Assembly (NCBI RefSeq): GCF_001655005.1
Contig: NZ_LXET01000041.1
Span: 200,493-264,492 of the forward strand
DNA length: 64,000 nucleotides
Direction of reading: 5' to 3'
Source of the DNA: Hafnia paralvei ATCC 29927
Lineage (GTDB): Bacteria > Pseudomonadota > Gammaproteobacteria > Enterobacterales > Enterobacteriaceae
The notes under the pieces: generated by a model
What the model was told of the DNA's origin: nothing
Databases searched by the model: none
What the model saw: the letters and a program-made list of their open reading frames with translations, nothing else
Translations under genes and position numbers: made by a program
Part shown: in pieces, positions 34,911 to 44,297 of the stretch
Numbering within the stretch: position 1 is the stretch's first letter
Layout of the letters: every line of letters starts with the position of its first letter

Positions 34911-36161
34911 TTAATTATCTTTAAGAATATTATGCCCAACTTCTTCAAACACGGCTCGGCGGAGATCTTCCTCTAACTCATCAATGGTTTGAGGTAAATA
35001 AAAGTTTTTATCTCCAACGCAGCTTTTCCAATCTACCGTTGGATAATAGGCAATGCCAATAAATGAAATTTTTCCCACTGACTCATCCGTACTTAACACC
35101 TGTCTAATTTTATCGCACATGCCCGCGTTGATAAGATTCGGCGTAATCATCACATTTTTGGGATCATCAGTACCATCCGAAACAATGACCATAACCTTGC
35201 GTGAGGCTGTACCTGAGGCTAAATAAGGTACGCCAAGCAATACGCCAGAGCTAACCAAAGTTCCTCCTTCGGCACTCATGCCATTAATTTGATTTATTTC
35301 AGCAAGGCTGCTGGTCAACGGAACTTTCCAAGAATGACTGTTGCGTAGGCAGGTACTCCCGTTAACGTTGGAAAGTGGGATCTGAATATCATGAACTGGA
35401 TTCGGTATTGCTGCTACGCTGCCTGAAATATCGATGTATTTCTCTAATGCCTTGTAATTTCCGCCTGCTAATATATCCGAGGGAACTGGCCCATGACTCA
35501 CGAACGGAAAATCACAGTCTGTCCCCTCTTTGCCTCCCCAGCCAAAAGGGACAAAGCCAACTTTATTATCGATATTGTAGGAAAATAGCTCATCTGAAAG
35601 CTTTAATACAATGCGTTTTAGTTCGGCTAATTTGGTACTACCGCCAAAACCTTCGTTCATCGAACCTGAAAAATCGGTAACAAAGATAACGTCCATGTTG
35701 GAACGAAACTTACGTGCTGCCCCGTTATCACCAATAACGACCTGCTTGTCAAAACTGGGGAAGAACGTAGAAGAAAACCACGAATCCTGAAGCGTTTGCC
35801 CACTCACCCGATATTCTACATACGATAAATTCTGGTTATTGGGTGAAATACCACTTTTCACAATCACGGTGGGTTTAAAAACATCCACATCGTGACGCAT
35901 ATAGGCACGAAAATAATCGCTCGACAGCGTATAATTTCGCTGTGCTCCATCACCGTTATCCTCTGCCGTTAATGCCAACGCGGCTTGCTCCATGGCATCA
36001 GAGAGCCGAGCTCGCTCAGTAATATAGCGTGAACCTTCCAGCCCAAACGCCGCCATACTGAGCAAAAATCCCGACATCATGACAAAACTAATAGCAAACG
36101 CTCCACTGCGATCCTGTTTAAAGCGTCGAATACTGGCTAACAGTGATTGCTGCATAAACAT
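34911..36161 (-). CDS. tadG: TadG-like pseudopilin-class protein with VWA domain
   Basis: The 416-residue protein begins with an N-terminal TadE/TadG-type segment (DRSGAFAISFVMMSGFLLSMAAFGLEG, residues 17-43), a membrane helix, and then a von Willebrand factor A domain with the metal-site motif DFSGSMN at 163-169. TadG proteins help in Flp pilus assembly or anchor it; the VWA domain suggests ion-dependent binding of a partner. AAGGAG precedes the ATG. It is the last gene of the tad operon and overlaps the small gene before it by 25 bases. Confidence 0.87.
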   Translation of the reverse strand: MFMQQSLLASIRRFKQDRSGAFAISFVMMSGFLLSMAAFGLEGSRYITERARLSDAMEQAALALTAEDNGDGAQRNYTLSSDYFRAYMRHDVDVFKPTVIVKSGISPNNQNLSYVEYRVSGQTLQDSWFSSTFFPSFDKQVVIGDNGAARKFRSNMDVIFVTDFSGSMNEGFGGSTKLAELKRIVLKLSDELFSYNIDNKVGFVPFGWGGKEGTDCDFPFVSHGPVPSDILAGGNYKALEKYIDISGSVAAIPNPVHDIQIPLSNVNGSTCLRNSHSWKVPLTSSLAEINQINGMSAEGGTLVSSGVLLGVPYLASGTASRKVMVIVSDGTDDPKNVMITPNLINAGMCDKIRQVLSTDESVGKISFIGIAYYPTVDWKSCVGDKNFYLPQTIDELEEDLRRAVFEEVGHNILKDN

Positions 36162-36508
36162 AGTTGCTCCTTATTATTTAAGGTTCCGCGACTGCCCGCT
36201 TTATTGTCATTAAAACAAATAAGATAAGGTAAAGGACCAGGGCGATATTTCGCCACTGCCTTCCCCGTTCGGTCATGGATATATTTTATTTCCCCGATAA
36301 ACTCCGGCCCTGCGGGGTTAATATCGAAAACCTCAATTTTCACTCGTGCTCTATACGTTGGGCTCAAATAAAGCATCTGGTTTATTTCATCGATTAAGTT
36401 CGACTGATTTGGTTGAGCCGAATCGATAAATATCACCGCCTGTTGCTGTGCAGCATGAAGAGGAAACAGAAGCCACAGCAGGCTCAATAACACACCAAGC
36501 CTCATCAT
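36137..36508 (-). CDS. Exported protein of unknown function in the tad operon
   Basis: A 123-residue protein with a signal peptide (MMRLGVLLSLLWLLFPLHA) between tadF and tadG. The mature part starts QQQAVIFIDSAQPNQSNLIDEI and contains PLPYLICFNDNKAGSRG, and it ends with CLCSNHC. The pattern of a beta strand plus helix and a late PYLICF strand vaguely recalls the thioredoxin-like TrbC fold of conjugation systems, but I cannot confirm it. The classical tad locus has no gene here. Overlaps with both neighbours suggest it is translated as part of the operon. Confidence 0.6.
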   Translation of the reverse strand: MMRLGVLLSLLWLLFPLHAAQQQAVIFIDSAQPNQSNLIDEINQMLYLSPTYRARVKIEVFDINPAGPEFIGEIKYIHDRTGKAVAKYRPGPLPYLICFNDNKAGSRGTLNNKEQLCLCSNHC

Positions 36509-37096
36509 CTAGCGCAGCATCACAATGGAGAATGAAGACATCACAGGCTTTTCCTCGCTCGACGTTAGACGGGTAAACCAGCTAAACGTAGGCAGACAAA
36601 CGGTTACCTGATAGAGCGGCACCCATCGCCCATAGCTACCGCGTGGCGTCAGTTGCTGCAATTGATTAAGCGGCTGTGGTGGCAAACATTGCCCCGAGCT
36701 GCCACTGTCCCAAGACTTATACAGCTTGATCTGCTTTCTATCGTCACCTAAACGAATAGGATCTTCGAAATGCATTTCTTCAACATGCATGCTCATCTGT
36801 GAAAGGTCGATCGTGCTGTTCATATCTGTGAGTATTCGTCTCGCTAAATCGGCAATGGCATTAACGTCTTGTTGGTTCAACGTTTCGCGTGCGTCATAGA
36901 GCTGGATCCGCTCACGCAAGATACCGGCAACTGAATAAGAAACACGATCTAACTTCCCAATTGTTGCCTGACGAATTACTAAATCCGTCAGGAAGAAAAT
37001 AAAGAAGATGAGCGCAATCGAAATCATGACAAACTCAACCGATACCGAGGCTCGCCTGTCAGTCCATAAACTTGGAACGTTCATATTCTTGAACAA
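36509..37096 (-). CDS. tadF: TadF minor pseudopilin
   Basis: A 195-residue protein with the TadE/F N-terminus: WTDRRASVSVEFVMISIALIFFIFFLTDLV, where the Glu five residues after the cleavage position, followed by a hydrophobic helix, marks a prepilin-like protein processed by TadV. The periplasmic part has two cysteines (GQCLPP and TVCLPTF). It overlaps tadE by 38 bases and precedes the unknown exported gene. Confidence 0.82.
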   Translation of the reverse strand: MFKNMNVPSLWTDRRASVSVEFVMISIALIFFIFFLTDLVIRQATIGKLDRVSYSVAGILRERIQLYDARETLNQQDVNAIADLARRILTDMNSTIDLSQMSMHVEEMHFEDPIRLGDDRKQIKLYKSWDSGSSGQCLPPQPLNQLQQLTPRGSYGRWVPLYQVTVCLPTFSWFTRLTSSEEKPVMSSFSIVMLR

Positions 37097-37550
37097 AAAT
37101 CACCTCGCGATTTAATAAGTTGTTGGCCCAAATATCGGGAAAGGGGAAGAACATAGGATGGTATTGATATTCCAATTGATAACGCGCTAAAGGCTTATAC
37201 CGCGAGTCACCGCTGGTGCCGCCTGTATCAGTCATTTCTCGAATAGAACCGGCATAGGTAATATTCATCGTGACGGCGTCCGGCCGAGTTAGGAACCCCC
37301 AAATAGCACCGCCTTGCTCAGTGATACGCTTTTGGAAACGATTGTCGTAACCTCCATCATCGACGGCAGAGGCATTTTTAGACTCTTTGGCAGCCTCCGA
37401 AACAGCCAAATCAATTACCGCAGAGATATAAGACAGCCGCGCAATCTCGGCGACAAACAGCACCAAGAAAATAAACAGTATTACCGTCAAAGAAAATTCA
37501 ATTGAGGCTGCGCCTTCATTATCTCTGATAAAGCGTTTGCGTAATGCCAT
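37059..37550 (-). CDS. tadE: TadE minor pseudopilin
   Basis: A 163-residue protein with prepilin-type N-terminus RDNEGAASIEFSLTVILFIFLVLFVAEIARL: a glycine, short run and Glu before one long hydrophobic helix, as in TadE family pseudopilins processed by the TadV peptidase. The rest is periplasmic. It shares its first base with the end of tadD and overlaps tadF. Confidence 0.85.
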   Translation of the reverse strand: MALRKRFIRDNEGAASIEFSLTVILFIFLVLFVAEIARLSYISAVIDLAVSEAAKESKNASAVDDGGYDNRFQKRITEQGGAIWGFLTRPDAVTMNITYAGSIREMTDTGGTSGDSRYKPLARYQLEYQYHPMFFPFPDIWANNLLNREVIFVQEYERSKFMD

Positions 37551-38287
37551 TACCCCATTCCTTTTTCTGTTGGATTAATCATGGCCAGCGCATCAATCAA
37601 CTCGTCGCTACGCTCCGATAATCCTTCATTTATAATGATATCTCTGGCATAGCGGCGATCGCCGACCTTAACCAACGACAGTACTAGGTTGTGAAGCAGT
37701 TGAGACTGCTTGCGCCCACGTAAATACTGCGGCAGCAACAAGCTAACGGCATCCTGATAGCGATGATCCAATACCGCCACCATGGCCATATTATTAATAG
37801 CCACATCATCAGCGATAAACAGGCTGCGAGCCTTTTCGATAGACTGCAATCCTTCCGTTAGCTTGCCTGACTGTGCCTGAGCCACACCTTTCAGGTTATA
37901 AGCCTCCGCACTTTGCGGTTCGCGTTGTAACATTTTTTCAGCCACTCTGATGGCCTGCGGATAGTCACCTAGGGCAATCATATTTTGTGCTTGCAACGTA
38001 TAAACGTTTAGGTCCGGTGTTTTAAACAACGGCTGCATAAAGTAGAGTGACGATTTGTAATCACCTGATTGATAGTAATAGCGTGCTAATTTAAGCCGTA
38101 CCGCTGGATCTTCTTTTTGCTTTAGCCAACTGCGATAAAGATTAATTAATCCGTTATAGTTTTTTGCCTTGAGCAATATATCTTCCCGGTAATTCATATC
38201 GCTGGTAGAGCTAGGCACTCGTTGAATACATCCTGATAATAATGTGGCACACATCAGCGCTATAACGATATGTTTAGAAATGTGCAT
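37550..38287 (-). CDS. tadD: TadD lipoprotein with TPR repeats
   Basis: A 245-residue lipoprotein: the signal peptide ends LLSGC (cysteine at about residue 19), after which tetratricopeptide-like repeats follow, for example ARYYYQSGDYKSSLYFMQPLF, ALGDYPQAIRVAEKMLQREP and AEAYNLKGVAQAQSGKLTEG. TadD acts as a pilotin-like factor for the RcpA secretin. Overlaps tadC by 14 bases. Confidence 0.87.
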   Translation of the reverse strand: MHISKHIVIALMCATLLSGCIQRVPSSTSDMNYREDILLKAKNYNGLINLYRSWLKQKEDPAVRLKLARYYYQSGDYKSSLYFMQPLFKTPDLNVYTLQAQNMIALGDYPQAIRVAEKMLQREPQSAEAYNLKGVAQAQSGKLTEGLQSIEKARSLFIADDVAINNMAMVAVLDHRYQDAVSLLLPQYLRGRKQSQLLHNLVLSLVKVGDRRYARDIIINEGLSERSDELIDALAMINPTEKGMG

Positions 38288-39113
38288 TTTGCATAATCCT
38301 TAGAATGCCTGGTGCGGCGATTAAAATAGTAATAGGGAACATGATGAATAGAATTAGCGGCACACTCATTTTGGCGGATAGCTTGCCTATTTTCTCTTCC
38401 GAATTCAGTAGCTGCATGTCTCGAATATCTTTCGAAAGCTCCATCAGATTTTCATATAGCGATGTGCCATAGTGCACACTCTGCTGTAGGGTGGCACAAA
38501 ACATGCGCATTTCCGTCATATCCATCGAACGATAGAGATCCATTAATCCTTCTTCCAATCCGCTCACTTCGGCACGTTTAACGAGATGCAACATTAAATC
38601 CGCTAGATTTTTATCGAGATCGGCTGAACGTTCAGCAATAAATTTCACCGAGCTTTCAACCGTCATGCCCGCCTGCACACACACAGCAATGAGATCGACA
38701 AAATAAGGCAACGCATCCAGCATCAACTTAATACGAGTATTAATCGCTGGATTTAGCATCATGGCTGGCAGCACCAATACAATCATAAAAATAAAAAGCA
38801 TGATCATGGCTAGCGCTTTCATACTGATGGAAAAGATACCAACAATATTTAGAACCAGTAATACCCCGCCAATCACGCCGCAAATACGCGCTTTGAGAGG
38901 AAGGCTTTTTTCTAAATCATTAAGAAACGTTAGCCACTGGCTGTTACTTATAATCAACGCTCGATAATCGATTGTTGAATACTGATTCTGTTGCTTACTC
39001 TCAGCCTTAGGCGCGACAATTTCCCGCTGTTTTTTCCAATACTGCTGATGGCGTATTGCCAATAGCACCATGAAAATACCTAACAGCACCATGACTAAAT
39101 ATGACATCACCAT
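38274..39113 (-). CDS. tadC: TadC inner-membrane platform protein
   Basis: A 279-residue membrane protein of the GspF/TadC family with four hydrophobic segments, two around residues 85-130 and the last at the C-terminus (VPLILFIMFPITILIAAPGI). The cytoplasmic middle contains YFVDLIAVCVQAGMTVESS and the ELSKDIRDMQLLNSEEKIG segment, typical of the fold. It pairs with TadB to form the platform for the TadA ATPase. Confidence 0.88.
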   Translation of the reverse strand: MVMSYLVMVLLGIFMVLLAIRHQQYWKKQREIVAPKAESKQQNQYSTIDYRALIISNSQWLTFLNDLEKSLPLKARICGVIGGVLLVLNIVGIFSISMKALAMIMLFIFMIVLVLPAMMLNPAINTRIKLMLDALPYFVDLIAVCVQAGMTVESSVKFIAERSADLDKNLADLMLHLVKRAEVSGLEEGLMDLYRSMDMTEMRMFCATLQQSVHYGTSLYENLMELSKDIRDMQLLNSEEKIGKLSAKMSVPLILFIMFPITILIAAPGILRIMQNAHF

Positions 39114-39985
39114 TAAAGTGCCCTTCTTAACAGAATCCAGATAATGATCATGCCAATCGCCTCACTGGCAATCACATAATAAAGAATGAGTCGACCTACA
39201 GGATCGTGAACGACAAAGTCAAAATTCTCAGGACTGAAATATTTCATTCCACAGAAAAACAGCAGCGGTAAAGATGCAACGATTTTGGCCGATGTCCTCG
39301 CTTCAGAGGTCATCGCCGATTTACGCCGAGCCATATTTTTGCTGTTGTTCACAATCCGCGATAACCGCCCCATTAACGTGCGTAACTGCCCACCATGCTG
39401 AAGGCTCACCAACATCACCACGACAAAAAAATAAAACTCACGATAGCGATAGTTTTCCCACGCATCGTTGAAGACACGCTCGGGATCTTCTCCCAAATTC
39501 AAGCGGCGATCGATGCGATGAAATGTGACGCCCAAATCGCCATCAATTCCTTCTCCGCAACGATGTAAGGCCTGATGAATACTGTTACCCGCAGAAACCG
39601 CGGCATTGACCACGGAGAGGATTTCAGGGAAACGGTCTTCAAAATATCGGCGATGCAGGCTACGACCGATTCTCAGTTGGGCAATAAACATCACCATTAG
39701 CGTTATTGGCAGGAAAAACATCACGTCAAACTGCAGCCAATTAGCGTTAAGGAATAACAGCACTAGCAAAAGTATTAGAGCCACCATCGCGCCTTTCATT
39801 CCTTTAAGGCTTAAATCACCTAACGCATATCGCTTCCACTCCAACCATAGATTCGTCACATAATTTATGACCAGCGACGGCTTTGGATTCGCGTGACTCT
39901 TTGACGCAATCTTGGTCAATTTTCGCCAGTTAAATAGATTAACGCAGAAGATCGCTAGACCAATAAATAGGATCAGAAAAGCCAT
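39113..39985 (-). CDS. tadB: TadB inner-membrane platform protein
   Basis: A 290-residue GspF-domain protein with membrane segments at the N-terminus, around residues 65-105 and at the C-terminus. The conserved piece RFPEILSVVNAAVSAGNSIHQAL and the later GGQLRTLMGRLSRIVNNSKNMARRKSAMTSEAR match TadB of Flp pilus systems. One-base contact with tadC; three bases after tadA. Confidence 0.88.
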   Translation of the reverse strand: MAFLILFIGLAIFCVNLFNWRKLTKIASKSHANPKPSLVINYVTNLWLEWKRYALGDLSLKGMKGAMVALILLLVLLFLNANWLQFDVMFFLPITLMVMFIAQLRIGRSLHRRYFEDRFPEILSVVNAAVSAGNSIHQALHRCGEGIDGDLGVTFHRIDRRLNLGEDPERVFNDAWENYRYREFYFFVVVMLVSLQHGGQLRTLMGRLSRIVNNSKNMARRKSAMTSEARTSAKIVASLPLLFFCGMKYFSPENFDFVVHDPVGRLILYYVIASEAIGMIIIWILLRRAL

Positions 39986-39988
39986 TCC

Positions 39989-41269
39989 TTACTCCATGCC
40001 GAATATGTGTTTTAGCTCATCACTAACATCAAACATCACCGCATTGCGCATGACGGTAGAACGCATTAAAAGACCATGATTAACAAACTCACCTTTAATT
40101 TTTCCATTTTCATCACGCTCTGATTGACTTTGGAAGGTAAAAATATCCTGCAAAATAACCCTATCTCCTTCAATACCCATAACCTCACTAATGTTCATTA
40201 TTTTTCGACTACCATCATTTAATCTCGATACTTGAATAATAATGTTAATTGCAGAAACGATATTTCGGCGTATCGACTCCATTGGGATATTCATCCCAGC
40301 CATCATCACCATATTCTCCAAACGAGAAATAGCATCACGTGGATTATTTGCATGCAACGTAGACATAGATCCATCATGCCCGGTGTTCATCGCCTGCAGC
40401 ATTTCGAAGGACTCTTCACCACGACACTCACCGACAATAATTCGATCTGGTCTCATCCTAAGTGAGTTAATCAGTAAGGCTCTCATGGTGATTTGACCGG
40501 TATTCTCCACCCCGGCTAAACGCGTTTCCATTCTCAATACGTGGGGCTGCATCATCCGCAACTCTGCCGCATCCTCCATCGTAATAATACGTTCACTTGG
40601 ATCGATATATTTTGACAGCGCATTCAGAAGCGTGGTTTTACCTGAGCCAGTTCCCCCGGAGATAATAATGTTCACTCGACAGCGGGCGGCAATAATCAGG
40701 AAATTAGCCATCTGCCCGCTCATCGCCCCCATACGAATGAGATCGGATAACTCGATGTTACTTTTTCCAAACTTACGAATAGAAATCGAGGTGCCATCAA
40801 GCGCAATAGGGGGGATTGCGACATTCAAACGGCTGCCGTCATGCAGCCGAGCATCAACCAGAGGCCGCCCTTCATCAAGGCGCCGCCCCACCTTTTGAAC
40901 TAAACGTTTAGCAATATCAGTCAACTGATTATTATTAATAAAGCGGCACGTGGTCAGCTCCAACTTACCAAAACGCTCTACGTAAATACTTTTCGGCCCG
41001 TTTACCAAAATATCACTGACGGTCTCATCTTCTAGCAGAGGCCTTAATGGGCCGTAGCCCAAAATTTCATCAGCCATCATTTCAGCAAAAGCATTCTGAG
41101 TTTGGGAGCTCAAATAGATATTTTGCTGCTCCGCTACGCCCTCCAGCACACGATTCATTTCCGCGAGTAGCTGAACACGATCCTCAACCAAGGCTTCGAT
41201 AGTATTGATTTCGATATTTTGTAAAACGCCTTCACGTAGCACTTCTTGAATTTCAATACTGATATCCAT
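39989..41269 (-). CDS. tadA: TadA / CpaF assembly ATPase
   Basis: The 426-residue secretion ATPase that powers pilin polymerisation. Walker A is ISGGTGSGKTTLLNAL, the Asp box RIITMEDAAELRM follows, and the Walker B and His box regions are RPDRIIVGECRGEESFEMLQAMNTGHDGSMSTLHANN. The N-terminal DEILGYGPLRPLLEDETVSDILVNG is characteristic of CpaF/TadA. The start overlaps the tadZ stop (TAATG). Confidence 0.95.
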   Translation of the reverse strand: MDISIEIQEVLREGVLQNIEINTIEALVEDRVQLLAEMNRVLEGVAEQQNIYLSSQTQNAFAEMMADEILGYGPLRPLLEDETVSDILVNGPKSIYVERFGKLELTTCRFINNNQLTDIAKRLVQKVGRRLDEGRPLVDARLHDGSRLNVAIPPIALDGTSISIRKFGKSNIELSDLIRMGAMSGQMANFLIIAARCRVNIIISGGTGSGKTTLLNALSKYIDPSERIITMEDAAELRMMQPHVLRMETRLAGVENTGQITMRALLINSLRMRPDRIIVGECRGEESFEMLQAMNTGHDGSMSTLHANNPRDAISRLENMVMMAGMNIPMESIRRNIVSAINIIIQVSRLNDGSRKIMNISEVMGIEGDRVILQDIFTFQSQSERDENGKIKGEFVNHGLLMRSTVMRNAVMFDVSDELKHIFGME

Positions 41270-42381
41270 TATACCTCCTGACGTTTCTTCAACAGGCGAT
41301 TAATCAACGAGCCCTTATTACCTGATGTTCCGCCAAGAATTAAGCGGGTTAAACGATCGATAGGGGCCGCTTTGCGGCTAAACCCCGCTAAACGCGTGAC
41401 ACCGTCTTTTTGTTTGTTATAAGGAAAATGCACGTCCAGCGGACGCCCCAACAACGACTGAATATCTTCCATGCTCAGCATATTCATGGTGAATGGCCTG
41501 CTGTCATTCAGGCAGATAAACAATCTACGTGGGGCAAGCTGGGAGCGATTTAATGAATCAATGACCTCAATCATGCCACGAGCCACACGTACAGATGCCA
41601 TGGAGCGATCCATCACTAAAACCAGACAGGATGAGCTTTCAACTAATTGCCGTAGCGTCTCTTTATTTGCCGTATTTATCGCTTCTTCAAACAATACAAA
41701 GTTATATTTCTGAAAACTGTCCTGCGAGAGATCGGGATAAAACGCGCTACTACTACTCATCAGATCGAGGTTTTTTTGCCCCGCAACAATCTCCTGCACC
41801 ATTTTCTTGCCTGTCAGTAAATCAAGATCGCGAGACCCGGCTGCGCCTTGCACAAATAAGGATGGCATGTCCCGTAACTGAACAATATTGCTGATGGTTT
41901 GGTAAGCAATGGAACTATTTCCCACCCCGCCTTTACAGCCCAAAATGCTAATACTGACTGCCCAGCGAGTGGCTTTAAGATTGGTTCCTGAAATCGCTGC
42001 CTGCACAAATAACTCACGCTGAGAGTTCAAATTAAAATATTGAATACCCTGGCGTAAAAAGGCCTGCGCTAGCATGATAGAATCACTATCGCCCACGACA
42101 CAGCACCATACCCCTCGTGGAACCATCGCTAAAATCGTAGGTACAATATCTTCAATATATTCCTGATGGCCTATATCAATGACGATGCCATAGTCTTTTT
42201 CAGAAATAGTCAGCGTCTTTGTCGCATGTAAATCTTGCAAAACGCTTTCTACCTGATTAAAACCCGCCAGTCTTATCAGTTGGCTCAATTCCTCATTGAT
42301 GATCTTACGTGAAGATAAAACATAAAAAGCCTTCTCATTGAGAGATGACTTCACATCACCCTTTTGCGGGAATAACAGCAT
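41269..42381 (-). CDS. tadZ: TadZ / CpaE, ParA-like localisation factor
   Basis: A 370-residue protein with an N-terminal atypical receiver-like domain (about 1-130) and a C-terminal MinD/ParA-type domain. The P-loop reads KGGVGNSS at 150-157: the lysine and first threonine of KGGVGKT are replaced by N and S. Deviant P-loops are known in TadZ/CpaE, which mark the pole where the Tad machine assembles and may not hydrolyse ATP. The ATG is behind the rcpB stop by 12 bases. Confidence 0.85.
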   Translation of the reverse strand: MLLFPQKGDVKSSLNEKAFYVLSSRKIINEELSQLIRLAGFNQVESVLQDLHATKTLTISEKDYGIVIDIGHQEYIEDIVPTILAMVPRGVWCCVVGDSDSIMLAQAFLRQGIQYFNLNSQRELFVQAAISGTNLKATRWAVSISILGCKGGVGNSSIAYQTISNIVQLRDMPSLFVQGAAGSRDLDLLTGKKMVQEIVAGQKNLDLMSSSSAFYPDLSQDSFQKYNFVLFEEAINTANKETLRQLVESSSCLVLVMDRSMASVRVARGMIEVIDSLNRSQLAPRRLFICLNDSRPFTMNMLSMEDIQSLLGRPLDVHFPYNKQKDGVTRLAGFSRKAAPIDRLTRLILGGTSGNKGSLINRLLKKRQEV

Positions 42382-42393
42382 GCTTGCTCGTCC

Positions 42394-42897
42394 TCAGAAA
42401 TAATATTTATATGGACTAACTAATGAAGAACCGAGATTATTATTCAGTGCGCATCCAGTATCGTCATAAAGACTAAATTTATAATTCTGCGCCAAATAGC
42501 GACACTCGGGTAATTGCAGCACTATTTTCTGGACATGAGCCTGAATACCCGACGCTTGCTGTGTTCTATAACCACCGCCGGTATACGCTAGTGTGATACG
42601 TTCAGGTACAATACCCTTGGCAATTAACTCATGCCTTATCTGTTTAGCTGTTGCTGAAAAATTATCATCGAACCATTCAAGACGAATGTAGCCATTGAAT
42701 CCGCCGCTGGCCTGACTCAATATTTTTCCGATACCAATCTCTTTTGAAATTTGATCGCTTGAGGCAATCTCAATGATCTGTTCTGTTATTTGCGGAGAAC
42801 CCTGTTTATCCAACTGGCTTGCCAAGCTTTGGGATGTGGTTAGCAGCAGCGATACAACGAACAGTGGCGTAATGAACCGGTGTTTTGAGAGCATCAT
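42394..42897 (-). CDS. rcpB: RcpB-like outer-membrane/periplasmic Tad component
   Basis: A 167-residue exported protein (signal peptide ending SQSLAS). ATAKQIRHELIAKGIVPERITLAY resembles an OmpA-type or CpaD-type peptidoglycan/secretin-associated segment. By position between rcpA and tadZ it corresponds to RcpB, which is thought to gate the secretin. The sequence alone would not identify it; the assignment leans on gene order. Confidence 0.7.
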   Translation of the reverse strand: MMLSKHRFITPLFVVSLLLTTSQSLASQLDKQGSPQITEQIIEIASSDQISKEIGIGKILSQASGGFNGYIRLEWFDDNFSATAKQIRHELIAKGIVPERITLAYTGGGYRTQQASGIQAHVQKIVLQLPECRYLAQNYKFSLYDDTGCALNNNLGSSLVSPYKYYF

Positions 42898-44297
42898 TTA
42901 ATAAATCCTCCCTGTTCTACAAATTCCTGTGCCAGTTTTCTATCACGCAAATTGCTGATGGCATCAAAATTTAAAAAGCGGCTCAGCGTAGACGTTCGTT
43001 GAAAATCAGGCATGACAATGTCGCGCATGGTGACGGGCTTAACCAGATTCACTGTCGCCACTACCACCAATTCACCGCGTGAACGCTCCGTTTTAGCATT
43101 TCTAAATAACGCCCCAAGGATAGGGACATCGCCAATGAACGGCAGACGAGAAAGCTCTTCGCGCTCGTTATTACTAATCAGTCCACCTAAGAGAAAACTT
43201 TCACCATCAGCCAACTCAACGGTGGTTTTTGCTCGTCGAGTCTGGAAGGCTGGGAATGAATCGCCCGCATTAGTGCTATAGGTACTATCGACATTGCTGA
43301 CCTCTTCGCCCAAAGTAACGCGTATCCGCTTGTTGCTGCTGACTTTAGCGCCTACATTCAGTTTGATCCCAAAGTCCTTGTACTGAACGTTAGAGCCGTT
43401 TGCTGAGCTTGTAACCACAGGGACTTCGCCGCCGACCAAAAATTCTGCAGATTCACCCGATAGCACCGACAAATTCGGTTCTGCCAATACGCGCGCTACC
43501 GAATCATTGCTGATGGCATGTACCAATGAACTGAGCGTATCAGCGTTAAATTTCACAAAGCGGAAAGTACCTGGTGTGATATTCCCGCCACTCCCGCTAA
43601 TAGTGCCCCAATCAATTCCTACGTTATCGCTGAAAGTTTTCGTTACCTCAACAACAGAGAGTTTCACGTTAACCTGATTTGTCATCGGCAGCTTTAGCTG
43701 GTTGATGACCTCTTGATAGACGACTTCATCCAACCAAGAATTACTATTCTCACCGTTTCCGCCACTCCCTCCATTCGTGTTGGCCACCTCTTTCTTATTG
43801 GTGGTGCGCGTCGCCCCAACACCCTCACCAACAATCTGATAAACACGATCGCGGTCTTCTTCAGTCGCGACACTGCCGCTGAGGATATAAGTCTTCCCCA
43901 TTTTCTGCAGGGTGATCTGACTGTCTGGCACTAAGCTAGACACCTTTTTTTGCAACGAACTTAAAATGGGATCAACGACAAGCGTCGTTTTTACTAGCTG
44001 ATCGCCATTCTTGTCGAATGCAATAAGATCGGTCTTGCCTTCACTCTTGGCATACACCATCACCCCGCGCTCACCGATAATTTCATAATCGGCAACCTTG
44101 GGAGCAGAAATGAAAATAGTATCAATATTTCCATTCACTTGAATAACCTGAGATTCACCCGCATCCATATAAAGCTCCTGAGCGCGGGTATGCACAGAAA
44201 AAAACAATCCAGCAATACTAATCAACCACAACGCTCCGATGCCGGCACGCCCTGTTTTACTATGTGTTTTTCGCTGCTCCGTTAAGCTAAAACTCAC
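42894..44297 (-). CDS. rcpA: RcpA / CpaC secretin
   Basis: The 467-residue outer-membrane channel through which the Flp pilus passes. An N-terminal pilus-type domain (YMDAGESQVIQVNGNIDTIFI, a BON-like segment around YILSGSVATEEDRDRVYQIVGEG) is followed by the type II/III secretin core: VLAEPNLSVLSGESAEFLVGGEVP and VELADGESFLLGGLISNNEREELSRLPFIGDVPILGALFR. A glycine/asparagine linker lies in the middle (NTNGGSGGNGENSNS). Overlaps rcpC and rcpB by four bases each. Confidence 0.94.
   Translation of the reverse strand: MSFSLTEQRKTHSKTGRAGIGALWLISIAGLFFSVHTRAQELYMDAGESQVIQVNGNIDTIFISAPKVADYEIIGERGVMVYAKSEGKTDLIAFDKNGDQLVKTTLVVDPILSSLQKKVSSLVPDSQITLQKMGKTYILSGSVATEEDRDRVYQIVGEGVGATRTTNKKEVANTNGGSGGNGENSNSWLDEVVYQEVINQLKLPMTNQVNVKLSVVEVTKTFSDNVGIDWGTISGSGGNITPGTFRFVKFNADTLSSLVHAISNDSVARVLAEPNLSVLSGESAEFLVGGEVPVVTSSANGSNVQYKDFGIKLNVGAKVSSNKRIRVTLGEEVSNVDSTYSTNAGDSFPAFQTRRAKTTVELADGESFLLGGLISNNEREELSRLPFIGDVPILGALFRNAKTERSRGELVVVATVNLVKPVTMRDIVMPDFQRTSTLSRFLNFDAISNLRDRKLAQEFVEQGGFIK

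Noticed and set aside
41269..42381. tadZ called a pseudogene because of its P-loop
   Set aside because: Deviant P-loops are normal in the TadZ/CpaE family, and the gene is full length and in order.
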